Source: Paenibacillus agricola
GTDB taxonomy: Bacteria > Bacillota > Bacilli > Paenibacillales > NBRC-103111
Direction of reading: 5' to 3'
DNA: 64,000 nt
NCBI RefSeq assembly: GCF_011440305.1
Contig: NZ_JAAOIW010000007.1
Coordinates: 186,001-250,000 of the forward strand
The translations under genes were made by a program, and so were the position numbers. The stretch's first letter is position 1, and the number at the start of each line of letters is the position of its first letter. Shown one piece after another: positions 44,366 to 52,889 of this stretch. The notes under the pieces are model-generated. The model had not been told where the DNA came from. It searched no databases and was given only the letters and a program-made list of their open reading frames with translations.

Positions 44366-44647
44366 TCAAAAACGCCGATTTGTTTTCTGGGTCTTTTCCG
44401 AATAATTAAAATCCTTATATGTAGAAATTACTTTTAGCGAGGTTACATCCGTTGAATCCTGGTCAATCGGCTGAAAGATCATATTCTGGATGTCTTTAAG
44501 CTCCACTTCAATCCCTTGCTCTTTAAATGCCTGTGTAAAATCGCCAATGTTCGGTCTGGTAGCTTTGGCACATATTACTGCCAATTCTTTATTGTATTTG
44601 CCTTGACGAGTTGAGTATTCAATATTGATAAGATATCGATCTGTCAT
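44366..44647 (-). CDS. Small protein of unknown function
   Basis: 93 residues, no membrane segment or signal. It is rich in charged residues and has a beta-alpha pattern (TDRYLINIEYSTRQGKYNKE, then IGDFTQAFKEQGIEVELKDI). No known family recognised. The start ATG has a weak GGTGGGG site. It is convergent with murC and separate from the dehydrogenase gene. Confidence 0.6.
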   Translation of the reverse strand: MTDRYLINIEYSTRQGKYNKELAVICAKATRPNIGDFTQAFKEQGIEVELKDIQNMIFQPIDQDSTDVTSLKVISTYKDFNYSEKTQKTNRRF

Positions 44648-44768
44648 AATTTACCCCACCCTATCTTTATCTTTTAATTGAATGATTTAATCGTATCACC
44701 TAGAATGAAGGTTTGTCCATCCGTCAAAGGGACTGATTTACAATTAACGACAAAAAATCCATAGCGCG

Positions 44769-45671
44769 CTACTTTTTCTCCACCTTCACGCCAGTTAAAA
44801 GCTCCAAAGAAAGCAGGACTGCGGACATGTCCTTATCGCCAAAGTGCTGCTCGTCAGCCCTTTGCAGCACTGCCTCTACATGCTGCCCTGTCGAAGCCTC
44901 AAGCCCCGCTCCCGCTACCAGCTGGTTAGCCAGCCTGATATCCTTGAGCAAATATTTCAATGCGCCACCTGGCTCGAAATTACGCTCCAAAACATGCTGC
45001 TCCATATGGCGGCGAAGCATCTTGCTGTCCCCATAGCTTGTTGACAGAATTTGATAGAGCTGCTCAGGGTCAATCCCATAAGCACTGCCAGTAACTAAAG
45101 CCTCCGTAGCAGCCAGGGTATGGACGGCCACTAAATATTGGTTGATCAGCTTAGCCACACTGCCCATCCCCGCCGGTCCCAAATACTGTACATTAGCACC
45201 TAATTGCCGGAGTACCGGCAAGCATACCTCGTATGCCTCTGCTCGCCCACCTACCATGATCGTCAAGGTACCCTGCGCTGCACCCTCAGGCCCACCGCTC
45301 ATCGGCGTATCTAAAAAGGCCAACTGGCGAGCATTTGCTTCTTCAGCCAATTGTACGCTCAAATCCCGGCCCACTGTTGTAAAATCCATACAAACCGCAC
45401 CTGGCTTGGCCCCTTCAAAAATGCCCTGTTCACCTGTATATAATTGCCGGACATCCTCGGGCATCGACAAACAGGTGCAAATGATATCGGCTCCCGCTAC
45501 GGCTTCACGGATGGTTTCTGCCCTGCTTGCACCTAATTGTACCAAAGGCTCGATTTTACTTGCTGTCCTATTGTAAACGGTTACGGAAAATCCTGCTTTA
45601 ATGAGCCGTGCTGCCATTCGGGAGCCCATCACACCCATGCCGATAAAGCCTATATGCTTCAATTCCACCAC
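44769..45671 (-). CDS. Beta-hydroxyacid dehydrogenase (3-hydroxyisobutyrate/GarR type)
   Basis: 300 residues from GTG 45671; GGAGG lies eight bases upstream, so an earlier TTG is less likely. N-terminal GFIGMGVMGSRMAARL is the NAD(P)-binding site; DTPMSGGPEGAAQGTL is the substrate signature, and the catalytic Lys is in GSVAKLINQYL. It oxidises a beta-hydroxyacid with NAD(P); the exact substrate (3-hydroxyisobutyrate, tartronate semialdehyde, others) is not known. It is monocistronic. Confidence 0.9.
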   Translation of the reverse strand: MVELKHIGFIGMGVMGSRMAARLIKAGFSVTVYNRTASKIEPLVQLGASRAETIREAVAGADIICTCLSMPEDVRQLYTGEQGIFEGAKPGAVCMDFTTVGRDLSVQLAEEANARQLAFLDTPMSGGPEGAAQGTLTIMVGGRAEAYEVCLPVLRQLGANVQYLGPAGMGSVAKLINQYLVAVHTLAATEALVTGSAYGIDPEQLYQILSTSYGDSKMLRRHMEQHVLERNFEPGGALKYLLKDIRLANQLVAGAGLEASTGQHVEAVLQRADEQHFGDKDMSAVLLSLELLTGVKVEKK

Positions 45672-45826
45672 TTTTTCAACCTCCAGCAATTAATTTTTTT
45701 CAAGCATACAAGCTGCATTCGTGCTGTCCGCTTTATTTTACCATCGTATAGATGTATAAAATATGATTATTTTGCCATAGTAAGGGCGTACGGTTATCGA
45801 ATCCAACGATATGGGGAGGACATCCT

Positions 45827-46105
45827 ATGGCTAAACATTCAAGAGTAAGCTGGAAGCCCGAGCAACCAATTAACCAACTGCATAATTCTGTCGAAAAAGC
45901 GACGAATGCCGTAGAACAGGCTGCCTCGCATCCTAGCGAGCAGTTAATTGAGCAATCCGAGCATGCGCTGGAGCGGGCAGAGAATGGGCTTATCAATACA
46001 ATTGCCCACGGCGAGAACCCTGAGGCCACCCATCAGCTTCAGGAGCAATTGGAACAAGATCGGGAGCTGTTGGAGCAGCTTCAGCCGATCCAGGATGAAA
46101 CGTAA
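45827..46105 (+). CDS. Small coiled-coil protein of unknown function
   Basis: 92 residues, mostly helical, rich in Glu, Gln and Ala with heptad-like Leu spacing (about 15-90). There is no signal or membrane segment. I recognise no family. It is preceded by GGGGAGGA and ends at a strong terminator, facing a second small coiled-coil gene (46242-46559) that has a similar composition and layout, so the two could be diverged paralogues. Confidence 0.7.
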   Translation: MAKHSRVSWKPEQPINQLHNSVEKATNAVEQAASHPSEQLIEQSEHALERAENGLINTIAHGENPEATHQLQEQLEQDRELLEQLQPIQDET

Positions 46106-46137
46106 GGTTAACTTAGGCTTAAAATGCTTAGAACCGC

Positions 46138-46177
46138 AAAAACCGCTACCAGCAAAGCTTGCTTGGTGGCGGTTTTT
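46138..46177 (+). terminator. Intrinsic terminator after the coiled-coil gene
   Basis: AAAAACCGC-TACCA pairs with TGGT-GGCGGTTTTT with an inner GCAA/TTGC, ending in T5. Confidence 0.87.
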
Positions 46178-46194
46178 CGTTTCATTTCATAAAT

Positions 46195-46228
46195 AACCCG
46201 AAACCACCGATACTCGGCAATCCGGGTT
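46195..46228 (-). terminator. Hairpin terminator of the second coiled-coil gene
   Basis: On the minus strand AACCCG pairs with CGGGTT around an inner CCGA/TCGG stem, followed by ATTTATG. It lies 14 bp after the stop of the gene at 46242. Confidence 0.6.
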
Positions 46229-46241
46229 ACCTTGTAAATTT

Positions 46242-46559
46242 CTAGCGAACCTGCTTCGGCAGATGCGTATGGCTGCTAACTTCATCAAGCGACTGGCTCG
46301 CTCCAGCCAGCTGGTCCTGAATCTGCTGCAGATCTTGCCGATTGGAGTCGGTCAGCTGGGCATCCAATTGGCCCTGCGCCTGCGCCACAGCCTGCCTCAC
46401 CATATCCAGCTGTTGAATAGAGCTCGCAATCTGCTCCGGGTTCGCTTCCAGCTGTGCCTGATGTAAGGCCTTTGTCGCTTCATCGACAGTTTGGAGCGTT
46501 TCTTCTGCACCAGCCATGGCGCGTTTCAATGGCATTTGATGCTGGTTTACATTTGTCAT
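46242..46559 (-). CDS. Small coiled-coil protein of unknown function
   Basis: 105 residues from ATG 46559 (GAGAGG about ten bases upstream; the longer form from 46589 lacks a site). Helical, Gln/Ala/Leu-rich with heptad-like spacing, no signal or membrane segment. It converges on the gene 45827-46105 and resembles it in composition (an NPEQ/HPSEQ stretch and LQQIQDQL versus LQEQLEQD). Function unknown. Confidence 0.68.
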   Translation of the reverse strand: MTNVNQHQMPLKRAMAGAEETLQTVDEATKALHQAQLEANPEQIASSIQQLDMVRQAVAQAQGQLDAQLTDSNRQDLQQIQDQLAGASQSLDEVSSHTHLPKQVR

Positions 46560-46669
46560 TCGAGCACATCCTCTCGGTTTGTCAACCATTAGGATGTACG
46601 GAATCGTGCCATCTTATGCCCCGTACCCATCACGATTTATAGAGCCTTGATGAGCCTTGATGGGCATGC

Positions 46670-47440
46670 TTATGAAAACTTCCAGCTGCTTAAGCTCAGG
46701 TTGCCATATTGGTAGCTACGGTGCACCAGTGATGCCTTCTTGGCGCCATCTCCGGTTCCCATCGCCAATAGCAAGGGAATAAAATGCTCAGGAGTAGGCA
46801 CCGCTTCCTTGGCATAGGGCGCTAGCTTCTCATACTGGAATAAGGCTTCGGTATCCCAAGCGTTCAGCTTCTCTTCAAGCCAGCCGTCAAATTCGGCAGC
46901 CCACATTGTCGTTTTCGTCGCCCCCCACTCCAGCTTACGCAAATTGTGAACCGTGCCGCCACTGCCGATGATAAGCATATTTTTCTCGCGAAGCGAAGCT
47001 AACGCCTTGCCAATCTGGTATTGCTCCGCATTGGACAAATAACGGTTTACCGATAGGGTAATTACCGGAATATCTGCCGCGGGATACATTAGGTGCAAGA
47101 CAACCCAAGCCCCGTGGTCCAAGCCACGAACCGCATCAATACTAGCGGGAATCTTCTCTTGCTGGAACAAAGCTTGAATCTCACTGGCAATGGCAGGCTC
47201 GCCGGAAGCAGGATACTTGACTTCGTACAATTCCGGCTGGAAGCCCGAGAAATCATAAATAGTTTCGTATTGAGGAGCACCGGAAATCGTTTGCTCGTTA
47301 CTTTCCCAATGTGCAGAAAAGAGTACAATAGCTCGCGGCTTAGGATGGCCAGCTGCAAAATCTTTTAAAAGCGCTGTATAATCGTTCTGTTCCAGAGCAA
47401 GCGATGGGGCACCATGGGCTATAAAATAGGAAGGTATCAT
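46670..47440 (-). CDS. Extradiol dioxygenase, LigB/4,5-DOPA dioxygenase family
   Basis: 256 residues. Metal-binding His motifs: IAHGAPSLAL at the N-terminus, FSAHWES near 42-48 and GLDHGAWVVLHLMYP near 113-127 are those of class III extradiol dioxygenases of the YgiD/DODA type. It opens catechol-type rings using Fe(II) or Zn(II)-linked chemistry and O2. It is the last gene of a three-gene operon (DoxX, hydrolase, dioxygenase), 12 bp after the hydrolase gene. Confidence 0.9.
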   Translation of the reverse strand: MIPSYFIAHGAPSLALEQNDYTALLKDFAAGHPKPRAIVLFSAHWESNEQTISGAPQYETIYDFSGFQPELYEVKYPASGEPAIASEIQALFQQEKIPASIDAVRGLDHGAWVVLHLMYPAADIPVITLSVNRYLSNAEQYQIGKALASLREKNMLIIGSGGTVHNLRKLEWGATKTTMWAAEFDGWLEEKLNAWDTEALFQYEKLAPYAKEAVPTPEHFIPLLLAMGTGDGAKKASLVHRSYQYGNLSLSSWKFS

Positions 47441-47452
47441 ATAAAAGCTCCT

Positions 47453-48109
47453 TTAGTGGTTTTTAGTAGCTGAATCTTCTCTGATCCAGCGCGTAACATC
47501 TGCTTTATTGTCCAAGGACACACCATGTGCGGATGGATACGTTTGATACGTAACGTGGTTGGATACCTGCCGGAAAAACTCGGCATTATCGTCACCTAGC
47601 TGCTTCGGGAAGACAGGATCATATTCGCCATGTGAAATAAAAACAGGCATATGCGTTACAGATTGAAGCTCGTATTCGTCTTTCACGAAGGCTGGAATAT
47701 AACCATTTAAAGCAATAATGCCGCGAATGCGTGCTTCTCCCATCGTTAAAGCTAGTGACATAGCAAGCACAGCACCTTGGCTGAAGCCAAGCAGGTATCG
47801 ACGGGCAGGATCAATCGCAAGCTTTGCAGTAACTGACTCCATAAACCGTTCCAGCTCCTGCACCGATTGGTCGAATTGTTCGCGAATCGGATTGCCGATG
47901 CTTTTAATATGGAAATAGGCGTAGCCACTGCCCTGGGCCAAATTGCCTCGGATGGCAATGACGATATAGTCTTTATTTAATTCTTCCAGCAAGCCAAGCA
48001 TATCCTGCTCATTAGAGCCCAGTCCATGAAGGGCGAAAATAACAGGGTATTTCGTCCCCGCCTGATCGCCCTCTGGCCATTTAATTTCGTATTTATACTC
48101 GATAGGCAT
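47453..48109 (-). CDS. Alpha/beta hydrolase (phospholipase/carboxylesterase, MhqD type)
   Basis: 218 residues from ATG 48109 (AAAGGA eight bases upstream; the longer frame from 48139 overlaps nothing but lacks a site). Catalytic triad visible: Ser in LLGFSQGAVLAM, Asp in GEYDPVFP and His in SAHGVSL. No signal peptide. In B. subtilis the related MhqD is encoded with a dioxygenase under MhqR control and acts in quinone resistance. Here it sits between DoxX and dioxygenase genes. Confidence 0.88.
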   Translation of the reverse strand: MPIEYKYEIKWPEGDQAGTKYPVIFALHGLGSNEQDMLGLLEELNKDYIVIAIRGNLAQGSGYAYFHIKSIGNPIREQFDQSVQELERFMESVTAKLAIDPARRYLLGFSQGAVLAMSLALTMGEARIRGIIALNGYIPAFVKDEYELQSVTHMPVFISHGEYDPVFPKQLGDDNAEFFRQVSNHVTYQTYPSAHGVSLDNKADVTRWIREDSATKNH

Positions 48110-48144
48110 AGGATCATTCCTTTGCTTGGTTGGTCGCATTACGA

Positions 48145-48549
48145 CTAATTCTGGTCGCGGTTTTTGAACAAAAGCTGGTCTACACCATAACCGCGCTCAT
48201 TCGCAATAGCAAAATATCCCACTATAGCCAGCAAAGCAAGATCAAGCTCGTAGCCCGCCATTTGGGCGTTACCTAGCAAACCGATAGGCAGCTTCACCAT
48301 CAAGATAGCTCCTAGAAGCAGAAGTATAAAACCGATCGCAAAGTAACGTGTTAATAACCCCACCACTAAGGCGATACCACCGATCAATTCCAGGAAAGCA
48401 ACGACATACGCCATAAACTCAGGAATACCGATACTGCCAAACCAACCGGCTGTATTGCCAAGACCCATCTGGAATTTGGCGACACCGTGTGCGATAAACA
48501 GAATACCTACTATAATCCTCATGATGGTTACTATTGTTGTTGTCTTCAT
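48145..48549 (-). CDS. DoxX family membrane protein
   Basis: 134 residues from ATG 48549 with GAGGAGA upstream; the longer form would start before it. Four membrane helices (about 8-25, 45-65, 67-90, 95-115). DoxX proteins are linked to thiosulfate:quinone or oxidative and quinone stress. First gene of the operon; a palindrome and a consensus promoter precede it. It is divergent from an XRE-cupin regulator. Confidence 0.9.
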   Translation of the reverse strand: MKTTTIVTIMRIIVGILFIAHGVAKFQMGLGNTAGWFGSIGIPEFMAYVVAFLELIGGIALVVGLLTRYFAIGFILLLLGAILMVKLPIGLLGNAQMAGYELDLALLAIVGYFAIANERGYGVDQLLFKNRDQN

Positions 48550-48568
48550 TTTATATACTCTCCTCACA

Positions 48569-48591
48569 AAAGTATTCTTATAAGATACTTT
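48569..48591. promoter_or_regulatory. Palindromic operator of the DoxX operon
   Basis: AAAGTA (48569-48574) and TACTTT (48586-48591) enclose the perfect palindrome TCTTATAAGA (48576-48585) with one unpaired base. It lies 20-42 bp upstream of the DoxX start, downstream of the promoter, a usual repressor position. Quinone-sensing repressors of the MarR/DUF24 type bind comparable GTAT-n-ATAC sites. Confidence 0.6.
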
Positions 48592-48614
48592 GTTTTTTAT
48601 TTGTTAAACATAAT

Positions 48615-48643
48615 TTATCATTTAAAGATTGGATTGTCAACTT
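48615..48643 (-). promoter_or_regulatory. Promoter of the DoxX operon
   Basis: On the minus strand TTGACA and TAAATT are separated by 17 bp, a near-consensus sigma-A promoter reading toward the DoxX gene. Coordinates are approximate to a few bases. Confidence 0.7.
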
Positions 48644-48697
48644 TTATTTGGTATTATGAATATAATATATGTATCACAAAACTAAGGGGCGTTCGAT

Positions 48698-49231
48698 ATG
48701 GATATTGGCTCTACAATTCGAGCAATACGTAAGCGCAAGAAACTAACCATCCCTCAGCTCTGTGAAGGAACCGGGCTTTCCAAAGGTTTTATCAGCAATG
48801 TAGAAAATAATAAAACCTCTCCTTCTATTGCAACACTAGAGAGCATCGCTTCTTTTTTAAAGGTTCCACTCCCCTATTTACTGCTGCAAAAAGAGCAACG
48901 CATGCAAGTCGTCCGGCAAGATGAACGACAGCATACGACAACTGGCAAAGAAAAGCTGAAGGTGGAGCATCTTTCTACCCAAGGGGATTTGCGTATGATG
49001 ATCGTCGAATTTCCCCCAGGCGCTACCACGGGAGACGATCCGCATGCCCATGAAGGCGAGGAATGCCATTTCGTCTTGAACGGACGCGTATTAGCGGAGC
49101 AAGGCGAGGATGCTGCGGTGCTAGAGGAAGGCGATTCCTTTAGCTGGAATGCGAGCGTCCCCCATAAGGTGACCAATACGGGCGACAAGCCTGCTTTCGT
49201 GCTGGTCGCGGTATATCGGGAAGCCCGCTAG
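48698..49231 (+). CDS. XRE family regulator with C-terminal cupin domain
   Basis: 177 residues. N-terminal HTH (residues 5-60: IGSTIRAIRKRKKLTIPQLCE, with GLSKGFISNVEN) and C-terminal cupin (about 105-175) with HAHEGEECHFVLNGRV and VPHKV, the histidines of a metal-binding cupin. Such regulators sense small molecules and often regulate a neighbour. It is divergent from the DoxX operon across 148 bp, and the palindrome at 48569 is a candidate site. It ends at a terminator. Confidence 0.9.
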   Translation: MDIGSTIRAIRKRKKLTIPQLCEGTGLSKGFISNVENNKTSPSIATLESIASFLKVPLPYLLLQKEQRMQVVRQDERQHTTTGKEKLKVEHLSTQGDLRMMIVEFPPGATTGDDPHAHEGEECHFVLNGRVLAEQGEDAAVLEEGDSFSWNASVPHKVTNTGDKPAFVLVAVYREAR

Positions 49232-49639
49232 GCTCCCGGCGACCTAGGGGCGAGAGGGCTATTCGAGCTCTGTCTCATTCCCGCTGTAATGTAATATAAA
49301 GACCCGTATTAGCGGTAATAAGCTAATCGGGTTTTTCTTTTTTCATCCTCGCCTTCTCCTTATCCGGCAACAACATCCATCGGTCGGATCAACTTGTTTT
49401 CCCTGGTCTACAAGGTTTGCCCTATAAATTATCTCCTAAAAAAGTGTCTCTAAGGATTATCCAAATGAGCATTGAAGATCATCAGCCCCCAAATAACAGC
49501 CGTGCCAGAAGGAACACAAGGAAACTGGCAATTGTCGCTTTCGTGATTGTATCCATTTACCGAGTTATACGAAATAATGAAGCACATCAGCAGTGTAGGC
49601 AGTCAAAATGTTGACCAAGAATTTAGAATGAGGTGCTTT
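49232..49639. other. Intergenic region before the sugar catabolic operon
   Basis: 408 bases without a gene. It holds the terminator of the XRE-cupin gene and, nearer 49640, presumably the promoter of the Gfo/Idh operon; no clear -35/-10 pair or cre site is visible. Confidence 0.55.
49302..49343 (+). terminator. Intrinsic terminator after the XRE-cupin gene
   Basis: ACCCG-T-ATTAGC pairs with GCTAAT-CGGGT around an 8-base loop with one bulge, followed by T5 and a further T-rich tract. Confidence 0.82.
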
Positions 49640-50929
49640 ATGAAAAGAAAGTACGCAATTTGCGGAGTTAGCAACCGTTGCCTAAAAATGTTCGTAGGTC
49701 CCATGGTCACCACCTTCAGCAATCAAGCAGAGATAGTAGGGCTGCTCGATATCGATCCCAGAAGGTTCGAGGTCGGCAAAGCCAAATACCCGATGCTTGC
49801 CGATGTGCCGGAATATGGCCCCGATGATTTCGATAGCATGGTCGAGCAGACCAAGCCTGATGTCATCCTTGTAACCGGACGTGACGATACACATGTCACT
49901 TATATTCTTAAAGCGCTGCAGCATGGCCTGGACGTGCTCTCCGAGAAGCCGATGGCGACGACTGGAGCTGACTGCCAGCGTATTATTGAAGCGGAACGAA
50001 GCAGCAAGGGCAAAGTAACCGTTGCTTTCAATTACCGCTACACCCCCATCCACAGCCGGATCAAAGAATTGGTGCTGGAGGGAAAGGTAGGCAGAGTAAC
50101 CTCGGTTGACCTGAATTGGTATATCGACACCTATCATGGTGCCAGTTATTTTAAGCGCTGGAATCGGATCCGGGAGCACTCCGGCGGGCTGTCTATCCAT
50201 AAAAGCTCGCACCACTTCGATTTGGTCAACTGGTGGACGGGGCAGCAGCCCGTAGAGGTTTTTGCGTTCGGGGCGCTTAACTATTATGGACCTGAAGGCG
50301 AGCTCAACCCGAAGAAGGAGGACGGACGCCACTGCTCCACCTGTGAGGTCAAACCCGATTGCCACTATTACATGCGCTGGTCATCACGAGGCAAGGAGAT
50401 AGATGTGAAGGACGACCACATTGGTGCAGTTGCTGCATCCGATACCCAAGCCCCGTATAGCGAGTATCGTGCCGACGCCTGTATTTACGATTCACAAATC
50501 AATATCGAGGATACGTATTCGGTCAATGTCAAATATAACCAGGGAGCGTTGCTGACCTACTCCGTCAATTTTTCTTTGCCTTACGAAGGTTACCGGCTCG
50601 CCATTAATGGCACCAAGGGCCGCATCGAAACGATGGAATACCATTCCTCCGGCAGGGTACCGTTTCCGGTTCCGCAACAAACCATCGATTACTTCCCATT
50701 ATTCGGCTCCAAGGAAACGATTCATGTCGTCCACAGGCAGGGTGGACATGGCGGCGGTGACCCTACACTCCTCGAGGACATCTTTCTTGGCCCTGACCCC
50801 AAGCGGCCGTATACGATTTTGTCCGGCTCGACCGATGGCGCCTACTCGGTTGGCACCGGTGAAGCGGTCTGGAGATCGGTCAAAGAAAATCGCCCGATCC
50901 GTCTTGATGATGTGCTAGCTTTACCCTAA
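49640..50929 (+). CDS. Gfo/Idh/MocA family oxidoreductase
   Basis: 429 residues from ATG 49640; the open frame further up has no ribosome binding site. N-terminal Rossmann domain, active-site motif EKPMATT (about 122-128), and a C-terminal domain with a Cys cluster CSTCEVKPDC near 235-245, seen in a subset of these dehydrogenases. It would oxidise or reduce a sugar or inositol derivative with NAD(P). It is the first gene of the importer operon (LplB, YtcP, lipoprotein), so it probably acts on the imported sugar. Confidence 0.9.
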   Translation: MKRKYAICGVSNRCLKMFVGPMVTTFSNQAEIVGLLDIDPRRFEVGKAKYPMLADVPEYGPDDFDSMVEQTKPDVILVTGRDDTHVTYILKALQHGLDVLSEKPMATTGADCQRIIEAERSSKGKVTVAFNYRYTPIHSRIKELVLEGKVGRVTSVDLNWYIDTYHGASYFKRWNRIREHSGGLSIHKSSHHFDLVNWWTGQQPVEVFAFGALNYYGPEGELNPKKEDGRHCSTCEVKPDCHYYMRWSSRGKEIDVKDDHIGAVAASDTQAPYSEYRADACIYDSQINIEDTYSVNVKYNQGALLTYSVNFSLPYEGYRLAINGTKGRIETMEYHSSGRVPFPVPQQTIDYFPLFGSKETIHVVHRQGGHGGGDPTLLEDIFLGPDPKRPYTILSGSTDGAYSVGTGEAVWRSVKENRPIRLDDVLALP

Positions 50930-50959
50930 ACCGTACCCAGCAGAAAGGAGGCGTAAGGC

Positions 50960-51913
50960 TTGAAAACGCAATTAACACAGGGAACTATGAACGGGCCCAG
51001 CCATAAGCTAAGCTTGTTTTGGGGCAGGCTCGTTAAGGGCCGTTATTTATACTTCATGATTACACCCGGCTTGCTGTATTTCGCTATTTTCAAATATTTG
51101 CCGATGTGGGGGGTACTGATTTCCTTCAAGGATTATTTGCCCTATCGGGGATTTTGGAACAGCCCCTGGGTCGGCTTTAAGCATTTTGACCGTTTTTTTC
51201 ATGATCCGGTGTTTTGGCTGTTGTTAAAAAATACGTTTATCCTTGCTATTTATAATATCGTGTTCTTCTTTCCGATTCCGATTCTAATCGCCTTAATGCT
51301 CAATGAGCTGCGTGTGGAATGGTTCAAGCGGTACATCCAGACCGCCATTTATATTCCCCACTTTGTATCATGGGTCGTTGTCGTCGGTATGGCGTATACG
51401 TTTTTCTCGACAGAGGGCGGTATCTTCACGAATATGCTCGTCGATGCCGGCCTACCCAAAATCAACTTCCTCATGTCCAATGATTGGTTCCGGCCGATGA
51501 TTATTTTGGAGGTCATCTGGAAGGAATCCGGATGGGGAACGATTATTTTTCTCGCCGCGCTGTCCGGGGTTGACCCCACGCTCTATGAAGCCGCCAAAAT
51601 GGATGGAGCAAGCAGGATGAGGCAGCTATGGCATATTACATTGCCAGCCATCCGCAGCACCATTGTCATTTTGTTCATCCTGCGGCTGGGCAGCTTCCTG
51701 GATACCGGCTTTGAGCAAGTATTTCTGATGCTGAATTCAACCAATCGTGAGGTGGGCGAAGTATTCGATACCTACGTGTACGTCAATGGTGTCCAGCAAG
51801 GGCAGTTCAGCTTTAGCACCGCTGTTGGCCTCTTTAAATCGCTTGTTGGTTTATGCCTGGTGCTTGCTGCTAACAAAGCGGCCAAGAAAATAGGCGAACA
51901 AGGTGTCTACTAA
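50960..51913 (+). CDS. Carbohydrate ABC transporter permease, LplB type
   Basis: 317 residues from TTG 50960; AAAGGAGG lies eight bases upstream and fixes this start. Motifs LLYFAIFKYLPMWGVLISFK and SPWVGFKHFDRFF, EAA loop YEAAKMDGASRMRQLWHITL. It pairs with the YtcP-type permease that follows. It comes 30 bp after the dehydrogenase gene. Confidence 0.93.
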   Translation: MKTQLTQGTMNGPSHKLSLFWGRLVKGRYLYFMITPGLLYFAIFKYLPMWGVLISFKDYLPYRGFWNSPWVGFKHFDRFFHDPVFWLLLKNTFILAIYNIVFFFPIPILIALMLNELRVEWFKRYIQTAIYIPHFVSWVVVVGMAYTFFSTEGGIFTNMLVDAGLPKINFLMSNDWFRPMIILEVIWKESGWGTIIFLAALSGVDPTLYEAAKMDGASRMRQLWHITLPAIRSTIVILFILRLGSFLDTGFEQVFLMLNSTNREVGEVFDTYVYVNGVQQGQFSFSTAVGLFKSLVGLCLVLAANKAAKKIGEQGVY

Positions 51914-51944
51914 CCTTTACTAATATAGAAAGGAGTTGCTGCTA

Positions 51945-52823
51945 GTGTCTCACCCTACATTAGGTTCGCGTGTTTTTGATACGATCAATTCGGTCATCCT
52001 AATTGTGTTCGCATTGTTTGCGATTGTGCCTTTCCTGTTTGTCCTCTCGGGCTCGCTCACCGCTTCTGAGGAGCTGATGCTGCGCGGTATCGTGTTATTT
52101 CCAACTAAATTTTCGCTGGATGGCTACCGCTATATTTTTTCAACCAATACGATATTATGGAGCCTTGGCGTAACTGTCTTCATTACCGTTGCGGGAACAT
52201 TGATCAATTTAATATTCACCACGTTGACGGCTTATCCGCTTGCTAGAAACGAGTTTATGGGGCGCGGTCCCATCATGCTGCTCGTGCTGTTCACGATGCT
52301 GTTCAGCGGAGGTATGATCCCGACGTTTCTGGTCGTCAAATCGTTTGGCCTGCTTAACAGCTATTGGTCGCTTTTAATTCCGGGGGCGATCAGTGCCTTC
52401 AACCTGATTATTCTAAGAAACTTCTTCCAGCAGCTTCCAGATGGCTTGGAGGAAGCTGCAAAGATTGATGGCTGCAATGATTTTCAGATTTTGGTGAAAA
52501 TCGTGCTGCCCCTCTCGCTTCCGGCGATGGCTACCTTCGCCTTATTTTATTCAGTTGGTCATTGGAATACATTTTTTAATGCGATTCTTTATATCAATGA
52601 CAGCACCAAATGGCCGATTCAGGTCTGGTTGCGGCAAATTGTTATTTTGTCGCAGGGTGGGATCGGGGATTCAAATGAGATGGGCAGCGATTATGTAGCC
52701 CCTCCCGGCGAGGTCATTAAGATGGCCGTTATCGTAGTATCGACCGTTCCCATTCTGATGGTGTATCCTTTCCTGCAAAAGCATTTTGCCAAAGGGGTCT
52801 TGCTCGGCTCCGTGAAAGGCTAG
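51945..52823 (+). CDS. Carbohydrate ABC transporter permease, YtcP type
   Basis: 292 residues from GTG 51945, nine bases after AAAGGAG; the earlier TTG would abut it. Six helices, LFSGGMIPTFLVVKSFGLLN, and EAA loop EEAAKIDGCNDFQILVKIVL. It forms the channel with the LplB-type permease upstream. Confidence 0.93.
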   Translation: MSHPTLGSRVFDTINSVILIVFALFAIVPFLFVLSGSLTASEELMLRGIVLFPTKFSLDGYRYIFSTNTILWSLGVTVFITVAGTLINLIFTTLTAYPLARNEFMGRGPIMLLVLFTMLFSGGMIPTFLVVKSFGLLNSYWSLLIPGAISAFNLIILRNFFQQLPDGLEEAAKIDGCNDFQILVKIVLPLSLPAMATFALFYSVGHWNTFFNAILYINDSTKWPIQVWLRQIVILSQGGIGDSNEMGSDYVAPPGEVIKMAVIVVSTVPILMVYPFLQKHFAKGVLLGSVKG

Positions 52824-52889
52824 TCGTACCACCGCTAGGCGTACCCTATGTATAATCTGTTATTATTATTTCTGGAGGCGAACTTATTC

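Noticed and set aside
46610-46665. Inverted repeat CCCATCA/TGATGGG and a GAGCCTTGAT direct repeat after the dioxygenase gene
   Set aside because: Long loop and no T-run; too weak to call a terminator.
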